From NCBI RefSeq assembly GCF_008728195.1, contig NZ_CP031598.1, positions 5,084,001 through 5,148,000 on the forward strand: 64,000 bases of DNA. The letters are read 5' to 3'. The notes beneath the pieces are model-generated. The model was not told where the DNA came from. It did not search any database and saw only the letters and a program-made list of their open reading frames with translations. Of the stretch, positions 1-7,046 are shown one piece after another. The translations under genes and the position numbers were made by a program. The first letter of the stretch is position 1, and every line of letters starts with the position of its first letter. The DNA is from Roseovarius indicus. GTDB taxonomy: Bacteria; Pseudomonadota; Alphaproteobacteria; Rhodobacterales; Rhodobacteraceae.

Positions 1-1
1 C

Positions 2-1297
2 GCCGCCCGCGCCGCCTTCCCGTCGTGGATGGCCACGCCCCCCGAAAAGCGCATCGAGTATGTCGAGAAGCTCTACCAGGCCTACAAGGCCCGGACCGAG
101 GACATGGCCCAGGCCATCAGCCTCGAAATGGGCGCGCCCATCGACCTTTCCCGCCAGCAGCAGGTCGGCGCCGGCATCGGCCACATCAAGGCGTTCCTCG
201 AAACCGCGAAGAACTTCACCTTCGACGAACCGCTGGGCGACCACGCCCCCAATGACCGCATCATCCACGAGCCCATCGGCGTCGTCGGCATGATCACGCC
301 CTGGAACTGGCCGATGAACCAGGTCACGCTCAAGGTCATCGCGGGCCTCATCGCCGGCTGCACCATGGTGCTGAAACCCTCCGAGGAATCCCCCCTCTCC
401 TCGATGATCTTCGCCGAGATGATCGACGAGGCCGGCCTGCCCAAGGGCGTCTTCAACCTCGTCAACGGCGACGGCGCAGGCGTCGGCTCGCAACTCTCCG
501 CGCATCCGGATGTCGACATGATCTCCTTCACCGGCTCCTCGCGCGCCGGCAAGCTGATCTCCAAGGCCGCCGCCGACACCCTCAAGCGCGTCAGCCTCGA
601 GCTGGGCGGCAAGGGCGCCAACCTGATCTTCGCGGACGCTGACGAGAAAGCTGTCAAACGCGGCGTGCTGCACTGCATGAACAACTCCGGCCAGTCGTGC
701 AACGCGCCCACCCGGATGCTTGTCCAGCGCGAGGTCTACGATCAGGCCGTCGAAACCGCCGCCGAGGTGGCCAACAAGATCACCGTTGGCTCCTCGCACG
801 AGGAAGGCCGCCATATCGGCCCCGTGGTCAACGAGGTCCAGTTCAACAAGATCCAGGATCTCATCCAGAAGGGCATCGACGAAGGCGCCCGCCTCGTCGC
901 CGGCGGCACCGGCCGCCCCGACGGCCTCAACCGCGGCTTCTTCGTCCGTCCGACGGTCTTCGCCGACGTGAACAACGACATGACCATCGCGCGCGAGGAA
1001 ATCTTCGGGCCGGTCCTGTCGATCATGCCCTTCGACAGCGAAGAAGACGGCATCCGCATCGCCAACGACACCCCCTATGGCCTGACCAACTACGTCCAGA
1101 CCCAGGACGGCGCCCGCGCCAACCGCGTGGCCCGCGCCCTGCGCTCGGGCATGGTCGAGATGAACGGCGAATCCCGCGGCATGGGTGCCCCCTTCGGCGG
1201 CATGAAACAGTCGGGCAACGGGCGTGAAGGCGGCAAATGGGGCATCGAGGACTTCCTCGAGGTCAAGGCCGTCTCCGGGTGGACCCCGGGCGCCTGA
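2..1297 (+). CDS. NAD(P)-dependent aldehyde dehydrogenase (5' end cut by window)
   Basis: Oxidises an aldehyde to its acid with NAD(P)+; substrate unknown. The reading frame is open to the left edge, and residues before the first ATG (position 29) already match the family (AAFPSW then TPPEKR), so the start lies outside the window. Seen: the TPWNWP motif, the ELGGKG motif with the general-base Glu (codon at 599), the SGQSCNAP motif with the catalytic Cys (codon at 698), and the EEIFGPVL and PFGGMKQSG motifs near the end. About 430 of the usual 475-490 residues are present. It ends 11 bases before a glycosyltransferase gene, but no functional link is evident. Confidence 0.93.
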   Translation, partial: AARAAFPSWMATPPEKRIEYVEKLYQAYKARTEDMAQAISLEMGAPIDLSRQQQVGAGIGHIKAFLETAKNFTFDEPLGDHAPNDRIIHEPIGVVGMITPWNWPMNQVTLKVIAGLIAGCTMVLKPSEESPLSSMIFAEMIDEAGLPKGVFNLVNGDGAGVGSQLSAHPDVDMISFTGSSRAGKLISKAAADTLKRVSLELGGKGANLIFADADEKAVKRGVLHCMNNSGQSCNAPTRMLVQREVYDQAVETAAEVANKITVGSSHEEGRHIGPVVNEVQFNKIQDLIQKGIDEGARLVAGGTGRPDGLNRGFFVRPTVFADVNNDMTIAREEIFGPVLSIMPFDSEEDGIRIANDTPYGLTNYVQTQDGARANRVARALRSGMVEMNGESRGMGAPFGGMKQSGNGREGGKWGIEDFLEVKAVSGWTPGA

Positions 1298-1308
1298 GAG
1301 GCGGGCCA

Positions 1309-2064
1309 ATGCAGGCGCATGCCTTTGTCCTGCACCTGACCCGCGCGCGGAAACGGCGGGACAATGCGCATGCGCTCAAGGAAAATTGCGGCCTGCCCGG
1401 TGAACTCTGGGCAGCCGTCGACGGCACCGCGCTCGACGCGGCCGACCTTTCCGCCGAAACCGGCGCGCGCCTCTTCCAGCCCGCCTACCCCTTCCCCCTC
1501 AAACCGGGCGAAATCGGCTGTTTCCTCAGCCACCGCCAGATCTGGGCCGAGATCCTCCGCCGCGACCTCTCCCATGCCCTCATTCTCGAGGATGACGTGA
1601 CCCTCGACCCCGATACCTTCCCGCGCGCCCTCGCGCTCGCCACCGCCAATATCGGCACCTGCGGCTACATTCAGCTGCAGGACAGGCCCCCGCAAGGCAG
1701 CCCCCGCCTGATCGACCAGTCCGGCCCCTGCCGCCTGACCCTCGCGGATATCCCCCAACTCCGCACCTCGGCCCAGCTTGTCAGCCGCGCCGCCGCCCGC
1801 CGCCTGCTCGACGCCTCCGAGACCATCGACCGCCCCATCGACGCCTTCCTGCAATGCCACTGGCACACCGGCCTGCGCCCCGCCGCCATCCACCCGGCGG
1901 GCATCCGCACCATCGCCGACCAGCTCGACGGCTCCACCATCCAGGGCGGCCGCAAATCCCTGACCGAAAAACTTTGGCGCGAAATCGCCCGCTTCCGTTA
2001 CCGCCGCGGCCTCGCCCGCCACGCACGCGCAAGCACAGCACCGATGCCCGAGGGCCTGCAATGA
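1309..2064 (+). CDS. Glycosyltransferase family 25 (LPS-type)
   Basis: 251 residues. GT25 enzymes transfer sugars, often galactose, onto lipopolysaccharide or other glycans. Seen: an N-terminal strand (HAFVLHLTRARKRRDN), the GEIGCFLSHRQIW motif typical of GT25, and the metal-binding acidic motif LILEDDV. The ATG at 1309 is chosen because the family match begins there; an in-frame upstream ATG at 1237 would lie inside the aldehyde dehydrogenase gene. The stop overlaps the ATG of the next glycosyltransferase (ATGA), so the two are probably translated together. A role in surface polysaccharide is inferred from the pair. Confidence 0.85.
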   Translation: MQAHAFVLHLTRARKRRDNAHALKENCGLPGELWAAVDGTALDAADLSAETGARLFQPAYPFPLKPGEIGCFLSHRQIWAEILRRDLSHALILEDDVTLDPDTFPRALALATANIGTCGYIQLQDRPPQGSPRLIDQSGPCRLTLADIPQLRTSAQLVSRAAARRLLDASETIDRPIDAFLQCHWHTGLRPAAIHPAGIRTIADQLDGSTIQGGRKSLTEKLWREIARFRYRRGLARHARASTAPMPEGLQ

Positions 2065-2909
2065 TCGTCACCCGCCTCTTCGGCGGCGCCGGGAACCAGA
2101 TGTTCCAATACGCCGCCGGCCGCGCCCTCGCCGACCATCTCGGCACCGACCTCGCGCTCGACCGCCGCTACATGGTGCTGTGGGACGACACCCGCGGCGA
2201 CTGCTTCCCCCATTACGAAAACACCCGCTTCACCGAAGCCGGCAGCCTGCCCCCCACCAAGATGGAGAGCCTGCCGCGCTACGCCCTCTGGCGCTGGTTT
2301 GGCCGCAATCCCCGCTTCCACCGCGAGGGCGATCTCGGCTTCAACGAGGGTTTCTTCGACCTCCCCGACAACACCTACCTGCACGGCTACTGGCAATCGC
2401 CCCGCTATTTCGGCGCCTCCGCCGACCGGCTCCGCCACGACCTCACGCTCACCACGCCGCTCGACGCCGCCAATGCCGACATGGCCGACAGCATCGCCGC
2501 CGCCCCCGTCGCCGTCTCCGTTCATGTCCGCCGCGGCGACTACCTCGCCGGCGGCTTCGCGGCCTGCCCGCCGGAATATTACACCGCCGCCGTCGAGCAC
2601 CTGACGCAAAAGCTGGGCCAGCCCCTCACCTGTTTCGTCTTCTCGAACGACCCCGCCTGGGCGCGCGAAAATCTCTCGCTCGGGCAGCAGACCGTCGTCG
2701 TCGACATCAATGACGAGACGAAGGGCCATTTCGACATGCACCTGCAATCGCTCTGCGATCACAACATCATCGCCAATTCGACCTTCTCGTGGTGGGGCGC
2801 GTGGCTCAACGACAACCCGTCCAAGATCGTCATCGCACCGAAGAACTGGTTCGCCCCCGGCAAACCCTGCAACGCCGATCTCTGCCCCCCCGACTGGGTC
2901 CGCCTCTGA
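2061..2909 (+). CDS. Glycosyltransferase family 11 (alpha-1,2-fucosyltransferase-like)
   Basis: 282 residues. GT11 enzymes usually transfer fucose from GDP-fucose to a galactose. Seen: the N-terminal GGAGNQMFQYAAG motif, the HVRRGDY motif that contacts GDP-fucose in this fold, and the C-terminal NSTFSWWGAWL motif. Length fits the family. The ATG at 2061 overlaps the previous stop by four bases. With the GT25 upstream this looks like a small surface-glycan module; the acceptor cannot be told from sequence. Confidence 0.88.
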   Translation: MIVTRLFGGAGNQMFQYAAGRALADHLGTDLALDRRYMVLWDDTRGDCFPHYENTRFTEAGSLPPTKMESLPRYALWRWFGRNPRFHREGDLGFNEGFFDLPDNTYLHGYWQSPRYFGASADRLRHDLTLTTPLDAANADMADSIAAAPVAVSVHVRRGDYLAGGFAACPPEYYTAAVEHLTQKLGQPLTCFVFSNDPAWARENLSLGQQTVVVDINDETKGHFDMHLQSLCDHNIIANSTFSWWGAWLNDNPSKIVIAPKNWFAPGKPCNADLCPPDWVRL

Positions 2910-3013
2910 GCACCCCCTGCCCTTTTCTGCACAGCACCCACATAAGGCGAGACAGCCCGCAAGGGCTGGCGAGCACGCTTTCCCACGCCACCAAAAATCT
3001 CTAAACCCCAAGC

Positions 3014-4054
3014 ATGAGCCCCGCCCCCGACATATCGCAGGCCCGCTTCCGGCCCGAGACCGTGCACAAGCGCGATGTCTTCTCGGAAACCGTCTCGGGC
3101 ACCCTCGACGGGGTCGAGGATTTCCCCGTCGTCCTGCGCAAGCTTGATGGCGTACCGCTCTGGGCCAAGCCGCTCGCCTGGGCCCTCGCCCGCCGTGAAA
3201 TTCGCGGGCTCAGGGCAGTACAGGGCATCGAAGGCTGCCCCGTCCTCGTCCGTGTCGACCGCACCGGGCTCCTGCGCAGCTGGACCAAGGGCACCCCCCT
3301 CCACCTCGCCAAGCCAACCGACGCCGCATGGTACAAGGACGCCAAGCGCCTCCTCCGTGAAATGCGTCGCGCCGGGGTCACCCATAACGACATCGCCAAG
3401 CCCCAGAACTGGCTGATGACGCCCGAGGGCCGCGCCGCCGTCATCGACTTCCAGCTCGCGTCCGTCCACCGCCACCGCGGCCGCCTCTTCCGCACCATGG
3501 CCCGCGAAGACCTCCGCCACCTGCTGAAACAGAAGCGCGCCTACGCGCCCGACCTGCTGACGCCCTCCGAGAAAGCCATGCTGGCCCGCAAGGCGCTCCC
3601 CTCCCGCATCTGGATGGCCACCGGCAAGAAGCTCTACAACTTCATCACCCGCCGCCTGATGAACTGGTCCGACGGCGAAGGCACCGAGGACCGCATCGAG
3701 CGCGACGGCCCCGCCCTCCGCGCGGCCCTCCTCTCGAACGACAGGGTGCATGACGTGGCCCTCTGCACCTTCGCGCTGCCGGCCAAGGGCGTCGGCCTCT
3801 ACGCCTTCGTCGAAACCGACCTGCCGGAACCCGACCTCCGCGCCCTCGCCCCCGAGCCGAAGCCCGACCACATCCAGCCCGTCGCCGCCCTGCCGCGCCA
3901 TCCCGACGGCACCCCGCGCATGGATGCGCTCAGCCTCGTCGCCACCAACCGGCTCGACGAACTCGAAGAGATGCAAAAAGCCGACCCCGCCCTCGCGGCG
4001 ACCCTGAAACCGATCGTGACCGCCCGCCTGAACCTGACGGATCGCTCACGCTGA
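3014..4054 (+). CDS. Kinase-like protein fused to a C-terminal domain resembling the acyl-CoA synthetase lid
   Basis: 346 residues. Residues about 20-200 look like a small RIO/LPS-kinase-type fold: H124-N-D126 with N132 (THNDIAKPQN) as catalytic loop, and VIDFQ (D145) where kinases have DFG. No clear glycine-rich loop is visible, though K43 in LRKLDG could be the ATP lysine. Residues about 226-312 resemble the AMP_binding_C lid of acyl-CoA synthetases: DRVHDVAL, then LYAFVETD, then LPRHPDGTPRMDAL, where synthetases have LPRTPSGKxxR. The lid's catalytic Lys appears to be replaced by Thr/Pro. It sits 104 bases after the GT11 gene, so a role in lipid or glycan phosphorylation is possible but unproven. 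Confidence 0.6.
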   Translation: MSPAPDISQARFRPETVHKRDVFSETVSGTLDGVEDFPVVLRKLDGVPLWAKPLAWALARREIRGLRAVQGIEGCPVLVRVDRTGLLRSWTKGTPLHLAKPTDAAWYKDAKRLLREMRRAGVTHNDIAKPQNWLMTPEGRAAVIDFQLASVHRHRGRLFRTMAREDLRHLLKQKRAYAPDLLTPSEKAMLARKALPSRIWMATGKKLYNFITRRLMNWSDGEGTEDRIERDGPALRAALLSNDRVHDVALCTFALPAKGVGLYAFVETDLPEPDLRALAPEPKPDHIQPVAALPRHPDGTPRMDALSLVATNRLDELEEMQKADPALAATLKPIVTARLNLTDRSR

Positions 4055-4081
4055 CGCACCCCACACCGAGAGACCACCCCG

Positions 4082-4378
4082 ATGGATCAGCCATTTCATG
4101 GAACGTTCGAGCCGAGCCTCCTGCCCAAGGGCGGGCTGACCAAGCCCACGCTCTGTGTGGAACTGGCCTATCCGGACCGGCTTGAGAAAGCCTGGTTGAC
4201 CCAACTCGTGATCCAGGACGAAGGCTCACTGCCAGTCCATCCGGGTGACAAGGTGGAGGTCGTCGCGACGATTGCCTCCGACGCCTTCAGGCGCGAAGTT
4301 GCCCAGCGCAGGGGAACCCTCACCGTCAAACACGGACCCCACGTCGTCGGCAGCCTGGTCATCACCCCGGTAGGGTAA
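4082..4378 (+). CDS. Small hypothetical protein
   Basis: 98 residues, no signal peptide or membrane segment. I do not recognise the family. The second half (PGDKVEVVATIASDAF, then TLTVKHGPHVVGSLVI) looks like a small beta-rich domain, loosely like the beta-barrel domains of translation GTPases, but this is weak. It starts 27 bases after the kinase-fusion gene and may be co-transcribed. Codon use is like its neighbours. Confidence 0.6.
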   Translation: MDQPFHGTFEPSLLPKGGLTKPTLCVELAYPDRLEKAWLTQLVIQDEGSLPVHPGDKVEVVATIASDAFRREVAQRRGTLTVKHGPHVVGSLVITPVG

Positions 4379-4402
4379 GGCCCCGATCCCGCTCTCGCTG
4401 AC

Positions 4403-4446
4403 GCACCGACGTAATACCGACAAAATACCGACGTTATACCGACGTC
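4403..4446. repeat. Four tandem 11-bp repeats (ATACCGACGTT-like)
   Basis: Units begin at 4403, 4414, 4425 and 4436: gcaccgacgta, ataccgacaaa, ataccgacgtt, ataccgacgtc. The ACCGAC core is invariant. The 11-base period is about one DNA turn, so a protein could bind one face. The array lies 25 bases after the small gene and about 160 bases before the cytochrome c start. Confidence 0.8.
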
Positions 4447-4604
4447 GATTTTCCCTTTAACCCTTGGCTTTGCAGAGGTCCGGCCAAGATGACCGATGAA
4501 ACCTCTGATCGCCACCATTTAACGCAGATTAACGCGGACGCCCGGCAACAGGGTACCCTTTCACCCCGGGTCATCCCCGATGACCGACAGAGAGGGAACT
4601 CACC

Positions 4605-5018
4605 ATGAAAAAGACAGTCTTAGCCACCGCATTCCTAGCCGGACTGACCGCCACGCAGGCCCTCGCCGAAGATCCGCTGGGCCGCGCGGAATACATGACC
4701 GCCTGCGCCGGTTGCCACGGCGAATCCGGCAAGGGCGACGGCCCGCTGGCCGGGTTGCTCAATATCCAAACCCCCAGCCTCACCACCATCACCGGCACCA
4801 AGGGCGACGGAGAATTTCCAATGGAATGGGTGATTTGGATGATCGACGGCCGCAACATCATCCGCGCCCACGGCGCCGAAATGCCGGTCTGGGGCGACCG
4901 CTACCTCGCCAGCGCCGAAGTCTCCGAAGCCGAAAGCGAAACGCCGGAATCCGAGGAACTGGTGGTCCGCGGCCGCATCCTGTCGCTGGCCTACTACCTT
5001 GAATCCATTCAGGAATAA
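4605..5018 (+). CDS. Periplasmic class I cytochrome c
   Basis: 137 residues. Signal peptide of about 21 residues (MKKTVLATAF... with cleavage after ALA), then a single haem site C34-A-G-C37-H38 and a likely axial Met93 in GAEMPVW. It should act as a small periplasmic electron carrier; the partner is unknown. A purine-rich stretch (agagaggga, about 4591-4599) lies just before the ATG at 4605. It has its own 226-base upstream region holding the 11-bp repeats and two TTAACGC copies (4519, 4529), so it is probably separately regulated. Confidence 0.88.
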   Translation: MKKTVLATAFLAGLTATQALAEDPLGRAEYMTACAGCHGESGKGDGPLAGLLNIQTPSLTTITGTKGDGEFPMEWVIWMIDGRNIIRAHGAEMPVWGDRYLASAEVSEAESETPESEELVVRGRILSLAYYLESIQE

Positions 5019-5052
5019 GCACCGTCAGCTTGCTTGAAAATGGCAGGGCGCC

Positions 5053-5697
5053 CTAGAACGGCGCCTTCGCCCGAAACGTCATTCCCGCACCCCCGTCCGG
5101 ATGCCTCAGCCGCAACTCTTCCGAATGCAGCATCAGCCGGGGAAATTCCCGCGCCGCCCCCTCCGCATAGAACGGGTCGCCCAGGATCGGATGGCCCAAA
5201 GCCAGCATATGCACCCGCAGCTGATGGCTCCGCCCCGTCTTCGGCATAAGCCTCACCCGCGTTTCGTCTTCCCCGTACCGCTGCACCCGCCAATCTGTCA
5301 CCGCGGGCTTGCCCGTCTCGTGGCAGACCATCTGTTTCGGCCGGTTCGGCCAGTCCACGATCAGCGGCAGGTCGACCGTGCCCTTCCGCGGCTCCAACCG
5401 CCCCCAAACCCTTGCCACGTATGTCTTTTTCGTCTGTCGCTTCTCGAACTGAAGACCCAGGTGCCGCTGCGCGTGGGGGCTCAATGCGAAGATCATGACG
5501 CCCGATGTATCCCGGTCCAGCCGGTGCACCAGAAGCGCCATCGGATAGGCCTCCTGCACCCGTGACAGCAGGCAATCCGCCAGGTGCTCGCCCTTCCCCG
5601 GCACCGACAAAAGCCCCGACGGCTTGTCGACCACGACGATCTCGTGATCCTCGTGCAGCACCTTGATCGGGTCGGTGGGCGGGGCGTATTCATCCAT
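5053..5697 (-). CDS. RluA-family RNA pseudouridine synthase
   Basis: 214 residues. Converts uridine to pseudouridine in rRNA or tRNA. Seen: motif VVDKPSGLLSVPG, the catalytic-Asp motif HRLDRDTSG, and the C-terminal PKTGRSHQLRVHM motif. It lacks an N-terminal S4 domain, which fits the RluA (23S U746 / tRNA U32) branch better than RluC/D. It is convergent with the cytochrome c gene. A second, S4-containing paralogue lies at 35918-36961. Confidence 0.9.
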   Translation of the reverse strand: MDEYAPPTDPIKVLHEDHEIVVVDKPSGLLSVPGKGEHLADCLLSRVQEAYPMALLVHRLDRDTSGVMIFALSPHAQRHLGLQFEKRQTKKTYVARVWGRLEPRKGTVDLPLIVDWPNRPKQMVCHETGKPAVTDWRVQRYGEDETRVRLMPKTGRSHQLRVHMLALGHPILGDPFYAEGAAREFPRLMLHSEELRLRHPDGGAGMTFRAKAPF

Positions 5698-5811
5698 GCC
5701 GCCCGCTTACACCACCCGCCGCCCCGAGGCCACACCGCGCCGGAAAACCGCTGGACCCCGCCAGCCCCTTCCCTATGCTTCTCCAAAACCCGACACCCGA
5801 CAGGATACCCC

Positions 5812-7044
5812 ATGCCCCCCACCGACGTCATCGTCATAGGCGCCGGCGCCGCCGGTCTGGCCGCGACGGAAGCCCTTGGTTCGCTTGGAAAAACAGTCAC
5901 CTGCATCGAGGCCGGATCGCGCATCGGCGGGCGGGCTTTCACCGACACCGAGACCTTCGGCATCCCCTTCGACCGCGGCGCGCACTGGCTCCATAACGGC
6001 GCCATCAACGCCTTCATCGACAAGGGCAAGGCGCTCGGGCTCGATGTCTACCCGGCGCCGAACCATGCCGTCACCGCCGGCGACGACCCCGACGGAACGG
6101 CGCTTTGGGCCGAGGTCGACGCCATCAGCGACGCCATGCGCCGCGAGGCCGAAGCGGGCAACGACATCGCCTTGTCCAACCTCTTCAAGCCCTTGGCCGA
6201 CTGGTCCTTCAGCGCCGCGATGATGCACATCCTGCCCATGGGCCGGAACCTGCACGAGATCTCGACGAGGGATTTCGCCGATTACCAGGAAAGCCCCGAC
6301 TGGTTCTGCCGCCAGGGCTACGGCACCCTCGTCGCCATGAACGCCGCCGACGTGCCCGTGACCCTCAACACCCAAGCCACCCGCGTGACCACCACGGCCG
6401 ACGGCGTCGAAGTCGAAACAAACAACGGCACGCTTGCCGCCAAGGCCGTCATCGTCACCGTCTCCCAGGGCATCCTCGCCGCCGGCGACATCCGCTTCGA
6501 CCCGCCGCTCGAAACCGACCGGCTCGACGCGATCGACGCCATCAACCTGGGCGCCTACAACCACGCCGTCCTGCAATTCCCGCCCGAGGCGCTGCCGGTG
6601 GAGCCCGACACCTGGGTCACCTACAGGATCACCCCCTCCGACGACGGCATCCACCGCGGCGGCGGCGCGCTCTGCAACATCTCGGGCACCGGCCTCTGTG
6701 CCTTTGAAAATGCAGGGGATTTCGCCACCGAATTGGAGAACGCCGGCCCCGAGGCCGCCATCGACTACGCCCTGTCGCGGCTGACCGAAATCTTCGGCAA
6801 CGACCTGAAATCCTCCTTAATCAAGGGCGCCGCCACCGCTTGGGGCCGCGACCCGCTGTTCAAGGGCTCCTACTCCGGCGCCATGCCCGGACAGGCCCAC
6901 AAGCGCCCCGTCCTGCGCCAGCCCCATGCCGAGCGGGTCTTCTTCGCCGGCGAAGCCACCCACCACGCCGAGCCCGGCACCGTGTCGGGCGCCCACAAGG
7001 AAGGCCTGCGCGCCGCCGAGGAGGTGGCGGCGCTGCTCGGCTGA
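5812..7044 (+). CDS. Flavin-dependent amine oxidase family protein
   Basis: 410 residues. The N-terminal Rossmann motif IGAGAAGLAA and the following EAGSRIGGRA are classic for the amine oxidase/phytoene desaturase fold; the C-terminal FFAGEATH motif closes the FAD site. It probably oxidises an amine or polyamine, substrate unknown. The ATG at 5812 puts the FAD motif at the N-terminus; an earlier in-frame ATG would overlap the divergent pseudouridine synthase. Its stop is 2 bases from the stop of the convergent flavoprotein gene. Confidence 0.88.
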   Translation: MPPTDVIVIGAGAAGLAATEALGSLGKTVTCIEAGSRIGGRAFTDTETFGIPFDRGAHWLHNGAINAFIDKGKALGLDVYPAPNHAVTAGDDPDGTALWAEVDAISDAMRREAEAGNDIALSNLFKPLADWSFSAAMMHILPMGRNLHEISTRDFADYQESPDWFCRQGYGTLVAMNAADVPVTLNTQATRVTTTADGVEVETNNGTLAAKAVIVTVSQGILAAGDIRFDPPLETDRLDAIDAINLGAYNHAVLQFPPEALPVEPDTWVTYRITPSDDGIHRGGGALCNISGTGLCAFENAGDFATELENAGPEAAIDYALSRLTEIFGNDLKSSLIKGAATAWGRDPLFKGSYSGAMPGQAHKRPVLRQPHAERVFFAGEATHHAEPGTVSGAHKEGLRAAEEVAALLG

Positions 7045-7046
7045 CC

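Noticed and set aside
1237..1308. Longer N-terminus for the GT25 protein from the ATG at 1237
   Set aside because: The extension overlaps the aldehyde dehydrogenase coding end and shows no family similarity.
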